Shown here in pieces: positions 24,606 to 34,036 of a stretch of DNA of 64,000 nucleotides. The DNA comes from CSP1-5 sp964348275 (GTDB taxonomy: Bacteria; Methylomirabilota; Methylomirabilia; Methylomirabilales; CSP1-5). The stretch lies in contig CAYGBT010000013.1 in assembly GCA_964348275.1 (NCBI GenBank), positions 1 through 64,000 of the forward strand, written 5' to 3'. Made by a program: the position numbers and the translations under genes. The first letter of the stretch is position 1. Each line of letters begins with the position of its first letter. The notes beneath the pieces are model-generated. The model made no database searches and was not told where the DNA came from. It worked only from the letters and a program-made list of their open reading frames with translations.

Positions 24606-24975
24606 ATCCTCTTGGATCAAGACCTCCTTCCCGGGGGCTTTCTTAGTATACTCGCAAACGACGCGCAGGGAAAATCCCCGGGAGCGCCCTTTCCCTCCAA
24701 CCCCCTGGGTGATCCCAACCGTACTCCATTCACTATAAACACAAAACAGAAAAACGCGTCCAGGAGAGGAAAAGCTTGACACGGGAACGTCGAGACGATA
24801 ATCGAACACTTCTGCACCTCCCCAAGCGAGATTCCGCTTCCTCGGCAGGACACGGGCGAGATGAAGCAGAGGCTCCCTGGAAGGTCGCTTCGTTCTTTCA
24901 CCCGCTAGTGGTATCCTCCATGAGCGGGTAGAGATTTCCCGCTCCCGGAGGATCCAAAGAAAGGATTGATTCGAG
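24606..24975. other. Divergent spacer between kinase and LysE genes
   Basis: No gene was seen in this 370-base stretch. The minus strand has a TATAGT at 24737-24732 in an A/T-rich patch that may be the kinase promoter's -10, without a clear -35. The plus strand has TTGACA at 24776-24781 and a GATAAT-like element 15 bases later, a possible promoter for the exporter gene. Confidence 0.35.
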
Positions 24976-25608
24976 ATGATCGCCGCCTTCGCTGGTTTTC
25001 TGATGGGATTCATCGGATCCATGCCGATCAGCGGCCCTATCTCCCTTCTCGTATTCCATCGTGGCGTGCTTGCCCGGTACTGGGACGGCTGGGCGATCGG
25101 CCTTGGGGGCGCCATCGCAGAGGGGATCTACTGCGCGTTGGCCATCCTTGGCCTTAGCGCTATGCGCGACCGCTTCACATTTCTCGAACCGCTGGCCAAG
25201 GCATTGGGCATCCTTGTGCTGTTTGCCATAGGACTCTACTTCGTGCTTGCCCGCCAGGAGAATCCTGAGGCGAAATCGGTAGGACAGCCATCAGCCGCGA
25301 ACTGGGTGGGCCAATTCTGTCTTGGGCTCTCCGTTGCGACCCTCAATCCGACCTTGATTCTTACCTGGTCTGCCTCCGCGACCATCGTTTACTCCATCGC
25401 CAACCTCACCTTCACGACCCACGAAGCAATCGTCTTCGCCACGAGCGTCATATTCGGGATTGCAGCCTGGTTTGGCGTACTGCTGGCCCTGCTCCGGCGC
25501 TTCAGAGAACAGTTCCCGTTCTTGATGCTCCAACGGGTGATCCGCAGCGTTGGCGTGTTGCTCGTCGTCACCTCAGTGGCCTGGGCGGCATCGCTGCTCC
25601 TCGGCTGA
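24976..25608 (+). CDS. LysE/RhtB family exporter
   Basis: A 210-residue inner-membrane protein with six predicted helices. The family's first-helix signature is seen as GFIGSMPISGPISLLVF, together with a re-entrant-like segment in the second half (SVATLNPTLILTWSASA). Characterised members export amino acids or small metabolites; the substrate here is unknown. The gene is transcribed away from the two-component system. Confidence 0.85.
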   Translation: MIAAFAGFLMGFIGSMPISGPISLLVFHRGVLARYWDGWAIGLGGAIAEGIYCALAILGLSAMRDRFTFLEPLAKALGILVLFAIGLYFVLARQENPEAKSVGQPSAANWVGQFCLGLSVATLNPTLILTWSASATIVYSIANLTFTTHEAIVFATSVIFGIAAWFGVLLALLRRFREQFPFLMLQRVIRSVGVLLVVTSVAWAASLLLG

Positions 25609-25725
25609 CTGTTCCCGCCCTCTCCGTTGGCACGGCGAATCTCGCACCGATCCAATGACTCAGTCAGTGACGCTTATCGCAAAGTATCGGAGAGTCGAGG
25701 CGGACTCGATCAAGAGGAGGGGTCT

Positions 25726-27270
25726 TCAGCCGGTGGCCTGCAGCTGAGCGAGGAGCTCCGGGTCGATCTTGCTCTTGACGGTGCGACGATCGAGTTGCAA
25801 GCGGCGCGCGGTCTCCTCGTAACTCCCTGTCTGGGAGTAAACAAGCGTGCAATACCGTCGCAAGAGCTCGTCGGCCGTCAGCGTGCCGCTGCCAACCGCC
25901 CTCGTAAGATCCTCACGCGGCGAAAGCGTGCGCGGTTCCGGCGGTCGATATTCCTTGCGAATCAGCACACTGCGCACGCATTGCTCTAACTCGCGGATAT
26001 TTCCGGGCCAGCTGTACTCGGTCCCAAGATGTTTGACGATCCAAGCCTCGACCTCATGGGATAGCGCCTCGGCCTCCGCGCCAGCTAGCCGTTTCGCGAT
26101 AAAGAGAATGAGTTCTCGCAGTACGGCGGGAGATTCGCGTAGTTGTTCTTGGAGGGTGGGAGTCACAATCAAGTCCGAACACAACCGATAGTAGAAGTCT
26201 TCGCGGAACTGTCCCTTCTGCATGGCTTCACTGAGATCGCGATTGGTTGCGGCGATAATCTTGCCGTGGAAATGCCGGTCGGTGGTCTCCCCCAGCGGCT
26301 GAAAAGTGCGGGCCTGGATCACTCGCAGAAGCTTGACCTGAATCGCCGCGTCGAGGTCGCCGATCTCGTCGAGGAAGACTGTCCCCCACGGCCGGCAGAT
26401 TTCCAACCAGCCACGCCGGTCCTTCAGCGCACCGGTGAACGCGCCGCGCCGATGGCCAAAGAGTTCTGATTCGATGAGCGTGGGTGGCAGTGCGGAGAGG
26501 TTAAGCGCATGAAACGACCCAGTGAAATCCTCGACAAAGGCCAATTTCTCGGGATCGAAGGGGATATAACGGGACAGGCCGATGGCTCTTGCGACTAGCT
26601 CTTTCCCTGTCCCCGTGGGACCGGTAACGAGCGTCGTAATATCGCCCATCCGCTCGTAGAGCGTATAGCGAAACCGCCGCATGTCGTGCGTGAAGATGGA
26701 CTGCCATACGGTCGCACGAAGCCGGGCCCCCGCCATCGAACCGCCGATGATGTAGCTGAAGATGTGATGAAATGCACGACGCACTTGAAAGTAACAGGCA
26801 AAAAAATGCGGGGCTTGGTGCTGCGTTGGCAGCGTGAACCCGGGAACATAGACGTAATGTTCCCAGTCGCGAAGAAAGTTCGCATAGAAACCGATCCGTC
26901 CAGCACCACTTTTCTCGTCGAGCGCCCGGAGGATGACCTCGGTCAAGGGGTTTCGATAGCGGTGATACAGTAGAAAAAGAACGGCGTCTTCGTAAAGGAT
27001 CAGGTCTTCCCGAGAGGCGGCGGTGCGGCCGGCGAGGCGCTTCTTTAACTCTCCGACCAACGTCTCAACCCGCTCTGCGATCTTGAGGGCATTCACGGGC
27101 GAGGTGTCGGGATCGTCGACCCGCATGCTCCAGACCGGCTCTGTCTCCCGAAAGTCTGGGCCAAGCGCTTCACGTTCGTACTGAATACGCTCGGGAAGGA
27201 ATGGGTTGCAGTACCCCAGCTTGGAGACCGCCTGCAAAAAGGCCCGCTCGCTCGCACCTAGAAAGGCCAT
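25726..27270 (-). CDS. Sigma-54-dependent activator with an unrecognised sensor domain
   Basis: A 514-residue activator. The N-terminal about 200 residues (GASERAFLQAVSKLGYCNPF, FYANFLRDWEHYVYVPGF) match no sensor family I recognise. The AAA+ core has Walker A VTGPTGTGKELVARAIG, the sigma-54 loop FGHRRGAFTGAL and Walker B GTVFLDEIGDLDA. The C-terminal HTH is GSYEETARRLQLDRRTVKSKI. There is no receiver, so it is probably controlled by a ligand or partner. ATG at 27270 follows AGAGGA by seven bases. It is divergent from the operon carrying a near-perfect sigma-54 promoter. Confidence 0.88.
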   Translation of the reverse strand: MAFLGASERAFLQAVSKLGYCNPFLPERIQYEREALGPDFRETEPVWSMRVDDPDTSPVNALKIAERVETLVGELKKRLAGRTAASREDLILYEDAVLFLLYHRYRNPLTEVILRALDEKSGAGRIGFYANFLRDWEHYVYVPGFTLPTQHQAPHFFACYFQVRRAFHHIFSYIIGGSMAGARLRATVWQSIFTHDMRRFRYTLYERMGDITTLVTGPTGTGKELVARAIGLSRYIPFDPEKLAFVEDFTGSFHALNLSALPPTLIESELFGHRRGAFTGALKDRRGWLEICRPWGTVFLDEIGDLDAAIQVKLLRVIQARTFQPLGETTDRHFHGKIIAATNRDLSEAMQKGQFREDFYYRLCSDLIVTPTLQEQLRESPAVLRELILFIAKRLAGAEAEALSHEVEAWIVKHLGTEYSWPGNIRELEQCVRSVLIRKEYRPPEPRTLSPREDLTRAVGSGTLTADELLRRYCTLVYSQTGSYEETARRLQLDRRTVKSKIDPELLAQLQATG

Positions 27271-27288
27271 TCGCCCATCCTCTAATAA

Positions 27289-27326
27289 TGTACAATCAAT
27301 GTACATGACCTATCACTAAACGTCAA
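27289..27326 (-). promoter_or_regulatory. Activator promoter overlapping a TGTACA inverted repeat
   Basis: Minus strand TTGACG at 27326-27321, 17-base spacer, TACATT at 27303-27298. The -10 is embedded in TGTACA-5 bp-TGTACA (27289-27305), a likely operator that could allow autoregulation of the activator gene. Confidence 0.45.
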
Positions 27327-27402
27327 GATATTGTCACTGTAGAACCTTCCTTCCAAAGCCTAACTTCATGATTTTAGCGATAATGACGGGTAGGAAAGCC
27401 CA

Positions 27403-27417
27403 TGGCACATCCCTTGC
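27403..27417 (+). promoter_or_regulatory. Sigma-54 (-24/-12) promoter
   Basis: TGGCAC-N5-TTGC with GG at 27404 and GC at 27416, exactly ten bases between them, and T after TTGC. This is essentially the RpoN consensus. It lies 80 bases before the membrane-protein ATG and next to a sigma-54 activator gene. Confidence 0.8.
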
Positions 27418-27497
27418 TCTTCTCATACGCGGAAGGCAAGAATGAATGAGCCGAGCCTTCCCGCACAGGGGGTAAGCCCGGCCGAGTGAGGAAAGCG

Positions 27498-28178
27498 ATG
27501 AGCCTGACGTCGGATACAGAGATCAACCACCAACACCGAGATAACCGACGACCCGGGATCGCTCTTCCGGCTCTCTGTATCGGTATGCTGTTTGCCGTCG
27601 TGGTGGGAGTGCTTCAGTCAAACCCTGGCATTTTCATCTTTGTTGGACCCCAAGGTGGCCTCCGTTTCAGAATGCTGCGGCTCGCGCAGATCGCATCCGT
27701 CGCCCTGCCGTTGTTGACCCTCTTATATGAGGGGCTCAAGGCGAAAGCTTCTTGGGACATCCGGCTTGCCCGGTCGGGCTGGACCGCGATGTTGTGCGGC
27801 ATGATTGGACTGCCCTCAATACTCACAGTCGCAAGTCTGACGCATGTCGAGTTCAGGTTTTTCCTCCCACTCCCGGCCGTCGCCACGTTCGCCGGCACAT
27901 TGTGTGGCGCGTGGCTGGCCCGACGGCAGGGACGTCCTTTAGAACGGTGGGGCTGGCTGGTCATCACTCTGAGCATGGCTGCTGGTCTCCTCATGGGCGT
28001 GTACGCCTTTGATGGACCGCTGCCGCCGCCTGCCTTTATTGGTACCTATAACAACCTTGTCCGGCGCGCGATCCGCCTGGCCCACGCCTACGCTATCGTG
28101 GTGGGGTTCATAAGCATTCTGATCTCACGAGCGAAGGCGGACATTGACGGTCACGCCCGGGTACGCTTCTGGAGGTGA
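27498..28178 (+). CDS. Hypothetical polytopic membrane protein
   Basis: About 226 residues with six to seven predicted helices (LPALCIGMLFAVVVGVLQ, IASVALPLLTLLY, AMLCGMIGLPSILTVASL, AVATFAGTLCGAWLA, LVITLSMAAGLLMGVYAF and HAYAIVVGFISILISR). The segment RRAIRLAHAYAIVVG holds a conserved-looking histidine. The family is not recognised. ATG at 27498 follows AGGA; GTG at 27486 is an alternative. It is the first gene after the sigma-54 promoter and is followed three bases later by the radical SAM gene, so the two are cotranscribed. Confidence 0.75.
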   Translation: MSLTSDTEINHQHRDNRRPGIALPALCIGMLFAVVVGVLQSNPGIFIFVGPQGGLRFRMLRLAQIASVALPLLTLLYEGLKAKASWDIRLARSGWTAMLCGMIGLPSILTVASLTHVEFRFFLPLPAVATFAGTLCGAWLARRQGRPLERWGWLVITLSMAAGLLMGVYAFDGPLPPPAFIGTYNNLVRRAIRLAHAYAIVVGFISILISRAKADIDGHARVRFWR

Positions 28179-28181
28179 ACC

Positions 28182-29627
28182 ATGAAAATCGGTCTTATCG
28201 CTATTGCGGGTGTCAAGATTCAGACTCGCAAGTTTATCGACTTAGGGGTTACGCTGCCGCAGTTCGTGAATCGCGGGCGCGTCATTGCGCAGTTGCCCAG
28301 CTTGGCACTGCTCACACTCGCAGGCGCAACCCCGGAGAACGTGGAGCTGGAATACGTCGAGGTAGATGACGTCACCGCCTTCGCGCAAAGGCCGCGCGTC
28401 GACTTCGATCTGGTGGCCTTATCCACGTACACGGCCCGAGCATTTGACGCGTACCGGGTGGCCGACGCGTACCGCGCCCATGCAGTCCCAGTCGTTTTCG
28501 GCGGACTCCACGCCACGGTTTTGCCAGAGGAAGCCGCCCTCCATGCAGACGCCGTGGTCGTCGGGGAGGGTGAAACCACCTGGCCGCAGGTGGTCCGGGA
28601 CTTTCAACGGGCCGGACGAGCGGGATTGAAGCCGTGGTATCGAGAGGCTCGGCCGGGGCAGTTCCATCTCAGCGACGGCCCGATGCCGCGCTTTGATCTC
28701 CTTGTGGAGCCACAGCCAACACCCGCGACAGCCTTATCCGAACCCGTTACGAACGGTGAGATCCACCGCTTGGGGCCATACAACCGGGTCACCATCCAAA
28801 CCACGCGCGGGTGTCCCTGGGATTGTGACTTCTGCGCCGCCTCGAAGCTCTACGGACCACGCTATCGCATCAAGCAGGTCGATCGGGTGCTTCAGGAGGT
28901 GGATGCAGTGCGGTCGTTGTGGCACCGACCTTTTATCGAGTTCGCCGATGACAACACCTTCGTGCACAAGTCCTGGGCGAAGCGGCTGCTTCGTGAGCTT
29001 GCCGATCGTGAGGTCCGCTACTTCACCGAGACCGATGTCTCGCTTGCCGATGATGAGGAGCTTCTGGACCTCTTATACCCCAGTGGGTGCCGCCAGGTGC
29101 TCATTGGCTTCGAGAGCCCCAGACGAGCCAGCCTCGAGGGCATGGACCGTGCCAACTGGAAAATCCGCCAGCACAGTCGATACGTGGAGGCCATCGACAA
29201 GATCCAGGGTCGGGGGGTGAGTGTCTGTGGCTGCTTCATTGTCGGGCTCGACTCAGACACGCCCGAGGTCTTTGATGAGCTACGGGAGTTCATCGACCGC
29301 TCCCGTCTGCTCGAAGTCCAGATCACCATCTTGACGCCCTTCCCGGGTACACGGCTGTATCAGCGGCTTCTGGCCGAAAGACGGCTATTGTATCCAGGGG
29401 CCTGGGATCGATGCACCCTGTTCGATGTCAACTTTCGCCCGTGCGGGATGTCTGTGGAGCAACTTGAAGAAGGCGTCATGCAACTGTGGCGGGATACCTG
29501 GAACGTTGAGGCCTTCACCCGGCGAAAACGACATTATCGTGAGCTCCTGCGGGCTCGCCAAGATCGAGCTGAGCAGGAGACCACAGCGGAGGTTGAGGAG
29601 TACTATGCACTCCCTGTCGCGTATTAG
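28182..29627 (+). CDS. B12-binding radical SAM protein
   Basis: A 481-residue enzyme. An N-terminal cobalamin-binding-type Rossmann domain (about 1-150, including VVFGGLHATVLPEEA and VVGEGETTWPQVV) precedes a radical SAM domain with the cluster motif CPWDCDFC (Cys211, 215, 218). A C-terminal region resembles the DUF4070-type extension of hopanoid methylases and related enzymes. The canonical DxHxxG for base-off B12 is not evident. It probably methylates or couples an unactivated carbon; lipid substrates are common in this class and fit the neighbours, but that is inference. GGAGGTG precedes the ATG. Confidence 0.9.
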   Translation: MKIGLIAIAGVKIQTRKFIDLGVTLPQFVNRGRVIAQLPSLALLTLAGATPENVELEYVEVDDVTAFAQRPRVDFDLVALSTYTARAFDAYRVADAYRAHAVPVVFGGLHATVLPEEAALHADAVVVGEGETTWPQVVRDFQRAGRAGLKPWYREARPGQFHLSDGPMPRFDLLVEPQPTPATALSEPVTNGEIHRLGPYNRVTIQTTRGCPWDCDFCAASKLYGPRYRIKQVDRVLQEVDAVRSLWHRPFIEFADDNTFVHKSWAKRLLRELADREVRYFTETDVSLADDEELLDLLYPSGCRQVLIGFESPRRASLEGMDRANWKIRQHSRYVEAIDKIQGRGVSVCGCFIVGLDSDTPEVFDELREFIDRSRLLEVQITILTPFPGTRLYQRLLAERRLLYPGAWDRCTLFDVNFRPCGMSVEQLEEGVMQLWRDTWNVEAFTRRKRHYRELLRARQDRAEQETTAEVEEYYALPVAY

Positions 29628-29800
29628 CCAGGTGATCCCACCGGGATGACCGTACTAGTATTTCCTCGTGTCTTTCGCCGTCAGTGGCATTTCCCACGTG
29701 GGCGGACGGCGTCGAGCCAGTTCGCAGAATGCTGGGCAGCGAGCGCCTTTCACAAACTTGCGGGCCGAAAAATTACGGGACGTCTTGTGACGAACCCCTC

Positions 29801-29815
29801 TGGCGCTCGGTTTGC
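29801..29815 (+). promoter_or_regulatory. Second sigma-54 (-24/-12) promoter
   Basis: TGGCGC-N5-TTGC, then A, with ten bases between the GG (29802) and GC (29814). It differs from consensus at one core position and lies about 42 bases upstream of the ATG at 29858. Confidence 0.6.
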
Positions 29816-29857
29816 ATGGAGATTGGCGGGCGAGAAGATCACCGAGGCGCAACGATA

Positions 29858-32800
29858 ATGCCGTTCGGCAAGTACAAAGACCTCCTGAAATCTTTTGGTT
29901 TTCAGGCCTTCCTCTGGACCCAGTTCCTGGGAGCTTTCAACGACCACCTCTATAAGATCGTCGTCGCCATGCTCGCGGTGAGCGTAGCGACCAGTGCCGG
30001 CGGAGGAAGCAGCTACCTCTCCCTGGCGGGTGCCGTCTTCATCCTCCCTTTCTTCCTCTTCTCGGGTTACGCGGGCCACGTGGCCGATGTCTTCAGCAAA
30101 CGGTCCGTCCTCGTCGTCACCAAAGTTCTTGAGATTGTCGCTATGGGCCTAGGATTCCTTGCGTTCCTCTCCGGACGGATCGAACTGATGTTAGGCGTCC
30201 TATTTCTCATGGCTCTTCAGTCCACGTTTTTCAGTCCGGCCAAATACGGCATCCTACCCGAGATGTTGCCTGACAAGGATCTCTCCCGAGGCAACGGCCT
30301 GGTAGAGATGACGACCTTTGTGGCCATCATCTTCGGAACCTCGATCGGAAGCCTGATGTTTGCCGCCTGGAAAGACCGGCTGGGGTTGATTGGTTTTGTC
30401 CTGATCGGGATCGCGGTCGCCGGGACACTCACCAGTCTCGGGATTTCCCGGGTGCCGCCATCGGGCTCCCACAAACCGTTTCGCCTGAACCCCTGGGCCG
30501 AAATCGGCAAAGGCCTGAAGCGGCTTCACAAAGAGAAAATCCTCTGGCTCACCGTCGTGGGAATTGCCTACTTCTGGTTTCTGGGCGCCCTGCTTCAGAT
30601 GGACATCATCCTCTTGGGCAAAGAAGTGATGCGGCTGAATGACTTTTGGACCGGAATCCTCGGAACATTCCTGGCGATTGGGATCGGCATCGGCAGCCTG
30701 GCAGCCGGGCGACTGTCGGGGGATAAGGTAGAGCTCGGGCTGGTGCCCCTGGGTTCGATTGGCATGGGAGGCTTTTCAATTCTGCTGGCATCTTCTGCGT
30801 CCTCGTACGCCCAGACGGTAATCGCTCTCACCTTGCTCGGGTTTTCGGGCGGACTTTTCATCGTACCCCTGAATGCCCTTCTACAGCAGAAAAGCGGCCG
30901 GGAGGAGAAGGGCCGGTTGATCGCCACGGCCAATTTTCTCACCACGGTGGGTGTCCTCCTGGCCTCCGGATTGCTCTGGACACTGAGCGATCTGCTCCAG
31001 CTCCAGGCAGACCGGATCATATTCATCTTCGGACTCTTCACCCTCGCTGCCACGGCGTACATCCTGACTATCCTTCCTGATTTTCTGATTCGATTCACCC
31101 TCTGGATGTTCACCCACACCATTTACCGAATCCGCATTGTAGGCCAGAAGCATATCCCCTTCCGTGGGCCAGCGCTTCTGGTTTGCAACCACATCTCGCA
31201 CGCCGATGCTCCCCTCGTGGGGGCATGCGTGCAGCGATTTATCCGCTTTATGATGTACCGGCCCTATTATGAGCTCAAGGTCCTCAACTGGCTCTTTCGC
31301 CGCATGAAGGCCATTCCAGTTTCAGCCCGGAATCGAAGAGAAGTTTTGGAAGGTCTCGAGCGGGCGCGGGAAGAGCTACGTCAGGGCCACGTGGTCTGCA
31401 TCTTTGCCGAGGGGGCGGTGAGCCGGACGGGGAACCTGCTTCCCTTCAAAAGGGGTTTCGAGAGGATTGTGGAGGGGCTGAACGTTCCTGTTATCCCTGT
31501 TCATCTCGACCGGCTGTGGGGGAGTATTTTCAGCTTCAAGGATGGCAAGTTCTTCTGGAAGTGGCCCGAGCGCATCCCGTATCCAGTGACGGTCTCATTC
31601 GGGGCTCCGCTGTCCTCCAGGACGACGGCACAGGAGGTCCGGCAGGCGATCATGGAGCTCGGCAGTGCAGCGGTGGAGTATCGGCGGAGCCCCCGGAACT
31701 TGCTGCATCTTCGGTTCCTCAAGACCGCCAAACGACGGTGGTTATCATTCTGCATGGCTGACTCCACCGGCAAAGAGCTCACATACGGGGGAGCACTCGT
31801 GCGCAGCTTGATACTCGCCACGTGGGTTCGGAATCAGTGCCCGAAAGTCTCAATGGTCGGACTCCTACTCCCCCCTTCGATCGCTGGCGCGTTGGCGAAT
31901 ATTGCGGTGCAGTTGGCTGGGAAGGTCCCAGTCAACATTAATTTCACGGCTGGGCGAGAGGCCATGACCTCGGCCATCCAGCAGTGCGGCATCCGGACGA
32001 TCCTGACCTCCCGGATCTTTCTGGCAAAAGTGAAACTTGAGGAGATGGAGGGGATGGTTTTCCTCGAGGAGGTCATGAAACGGGTCACCCCCCTTCAAAA
32101 AGTCCAGGCCACCATTATGGCCCTTCTCCTTCCCTCTCGCCTGCTACACGCCCTATGCACGCGTGGAGACCAGAGGCCCGACACCCTCGCCACAGTCATC
32201 TTCTCCAGCGGGAGCACCGGGATCCCGAAGGGGGTCATGCTGTCCCACCAGAACATCCTCTCCAATGTCGACGGCTTGGCGCAAATATTTTGGGTCACCA
32301 AGAAGGACCGGCTCATGGGGGTCCTGCCATTCTTCCACTCCTTCGGCTTTACCGGCAGTCTATGGTTTCCATTCCTCTCCGGCTTCGGTGCGGTCTATCA
32401 CTCGAACCCCTTAGATACGAAAACGATCGGCGAGATGGTGTCAAAACACAGGGCGACGATCCTGATCGGTACCCCGACATTCTATGCGGCGTATCTCAGG
32501 AAATGTACCGCCGAGGAGTTTTCCTCGCTCCGGATTGCGATCGTCGGCGCCGAGAAGCTGCGCGAGCCGATCGCCAAGGACTTTAGGGAGAAGTACGGCC
32601 TAGACCTCTTGGAGGGATACGGTTGCACGGAGCTTTCGCCGGTCGTCTCTGTGAACATCCCGGATTTCGAGGAGGGGACCTACCGACAGACCGGCCTCAA
32701 GCCCGGGACGGCGGGTCACCCCATTCCCGGAATCGCCGTGAAGGTCGTGGATCCTGACACGGGCGATCCACGTTCCTACGGGGAAGAGGGCTTACTCCTG

Positions 32801-33259
32801 GTGAAAGGCCCCAACCAGATGGTCGGCTATCTGGGGCAGCCCGAACAGACAGCGGAGGTCCTGCGGGACGGCTGGTACGTCACCGGAGACATCGCCGCGA
32901 TCGATGAGGATGGTTTCATCCGGATTACGGACCGTCTCTCCCGGTTCAGCAAGATTGGGGGCGAGATGGTCCCCCACATCAAGGTGGAGGAGGTCATCAA
33001 CCGCATCCTTGGGGATCAGGGCTGCGTAGTGACAGCGATTCCGGATGAGCAGAAGGGTGAACGCCTCGTGGTCCTTTATACCCACAAGGAGGTCGCTCCG
33101 GAAACACTCTGGGATCAACTATGCCAGACAGATCTCCCCAAGCTCTGGGTTCCCAAGCGAGAGAGCCTCTACTACGTCGAGAAAATCCCGATCCTGGCAA
33201 CGGGAAAGGTCGACCTGAGGCAGGCCAAGATGATGGCCATGGAGAGGGTAAGAGGATGA
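29858..33259 (+). CDS. MFS-PlsC-acyl ligase fusion (LplT-Aas-like)
   Basis: A 1133-residue three-part protein. Residues about 1-425 are a 12-helix MFS transporter like LplT (lysophospholipid flippase). Residues about 430-620 are a PlsC acyltransferase with HX4D in CNHISHADAP (about 443) and FAEGAVSRTG. The rest is an acyl-CoA/ACP synthetase with the AMP-binding motif FSSGSTGIPKGVMLSH (about 783) and YGCTELSP. In E. coli LplT and Aas are separate and re-acylate lysophospholipids; here import, activation and acylation are on one chain. ATG at 29858 follows GAGG; an upstream frame extension is not conserved-looking. Confidence 0.92.
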   Translation: MPFGKYKDLLKSFGFQAFLWTQFLGAFNDHLYKIVVAMLAVSVATSAGGGSSYLSLAGAVFILPFFLFSGYAGHVADVFSKRSVLVVTKVLEIVAMGLGFLAFLSGRIELMLGVLFLMALQSTFFSPAKYGILPEMLPDKDLSRGNGLVEMTTFVAIIFGTSIGSLMFAAWKDRLGLIGFVLIGIAVAGTLTSLGISRVPPSGSHKPFRLNPWAEIGKGLKRLHKEKILWLTVVGIAYFWFLGALLQMDIILLGKEVMRLNDFWTGILGTFLAIGIGIGSLAAGRLSGDKVELGLVPLGSIGMGGFSILLASSASSYAQTVIALTLLGFSGGLFIVPLNALLQQKSGREEKGRLIATANFLTTVGVLLASGLLWTLSDLLQLQADRIIFIFGLFTLAATAYILTILPDFLIRFTLWMFTHTIYRIRIVGQKHIPFRGPALLVCNHISHADAPLVGACVQRFIRFMMYRPYYELKVLNWLFRRMKAIPVSARNRREVLEGLERAREELRQGHVVCIFAEGAVSRTGNLLPFKRGFERIVEGLNVPVIPVHLDRLWGSIFSFKDGKFFWKWPERIPYPVTVSFGAPLSSRTTAQEVRQAIMELGSAAVEYRRSPRNLLHLRFLKTAKRRWLSFCMADSTGKELTYGGALVRSLILATWVRNQCPKVSMVGLLLPPSIAGALANIAVQLAGKVPVNINFTAGREAMTSAIQQCGIRTILTSRIFLAKVKLEEMEGMVFLEEVMKRVTPLQKVQATIMALLLPSRLLHALCTRGDQRPDTLATVIFSSGSTGIPKGVMLSHQNILSNVDGLAQIFWVTKKDRLMGVLPFFHSFGFTGSLWFPFLSGFGAVYHSNPLDTKTIGEMVSKHRATILIGTPTFYAAYLRKCTAEEFSSLRIAIVGAEKLREPIAKDFREKYGLDLLEGYGCTELSPVVSVNIPDFEEGTYRQTGLKPGTAGHPIPGIAVKVVDPDTGDPRSYGEEGLLLVKGPNQMVGYLGQPEQTAEVLRDGWYVTGDIAAIDEDGFIRITDRLSRFSKIGGEMVPHIKVEEVINRILGDQGCVVTAIPDEQKGERLVVLYTHKEVAPETLWDQLCQTDLPKLWVPKRESLYYVEKIPILATGKVDLRQAKMMAMERVRG

Positions 33260-34010
33260 GCATGGGCGTCACTCGATGGTTCCAGTTGCCGGCGGGAGAA
33301 AGTGGCGTGAATCTTACCGCAGCAAGAGCGGAGGAAGCCGTAGCCCAGCCGACGGTCCCCAGGATTCCCCGTGCAGCCATCGCTGTCCTAGCCATCGCGG
33401 TGTGGTTCGCCAGTCAATCGCTACTCGAATCACGGGGGTTCCCGGAAGGCATCGTTGACGGAGTTCACCTCCTCCTTGCCCCAGCCACACAATGGTTAAC
33501 TAATCATAGTCAGGCGGCTAACGCGTTGCTCATCGTTACGTCCGGGCTGATCGACATATTGGGATGTTTTCTGTTTGTCTCCGGAATCATGGGGCGCAGC
33601 ATTCGGCCAATGCTCGGCCTGATGCTGCTCTTCATCCTTCGACAGGTCTCCCAGGCCCTCGTAGCCCTGCCCCTCCCGAGGGCATGATTTGGGACTACCC
33701 CGGGGTGCCATCTCTGTTCGTCACCTACGGAACCACGAACGACTTTTTCTTCTCGGGTCACACCGCCATCGCCGTCTATGGGGCGATCGAACTCGCCCGG
33801 TTTCGCCGTCCGTGGCTCACCCTCGCCGCAACTGTGGTGGCATTCATCGAGGCCATGACGGTCCTGGTGCTCCGGGCGCACTACACGATGGACGTGTTTG
33901 CCGCCATCCTCGCCGCAGCTATCGTCGCACGCATTGCGGTCAGCGTGGCACCTTCGTTCGACCGGCTGCTCGCTGGCTGGCGTGCCTACCGATGGCAGAT
34001 TACGGATTAA
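33256..34010 (+). pseudogene. PAP2 phosphatase, sphingomyelin-synthase-related type, frameshifted
   Basis: The start overlaps the previous stop (ATGA). The first frame encodes about 140 residues with several helices and ends at TGA 33685 after VALPLPRA. The next frame continues as PPEGMIWDYPGVPSLFVTYG, then the phosphatase motifs NDFFFSGHTA and RAHYTMDVFAA, ending at 34010. Adding one C to the CCC run near 33670 restores a single reading frame, so this is an assembly indel or a recent mutation. The SGHT and HYTxDV motifs resemble the PAP2_C (sphingomyelin synthase-related) subfamily rather than typical PgpB. It is translationally coupled to the acyltransferase fusion. Confidence 0.75.
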
Positions 34011-34036
34011 CGGCTAACACGAGGATAACTTCTCAG

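Noticed and set aside
27486..27497. GTG at 27486 as the start of the membrane protein
   Set aside because: The AGGA site is positioned for the ATG at 27498, so the later start is preferred.
33685..33687. TGA in the PAP2 gene as a further selenocysteine codon
   Set aside because: Reading through stays in a frame with no homology; the conserved motifs are in the adjacent frame, so a frameshift explains it.
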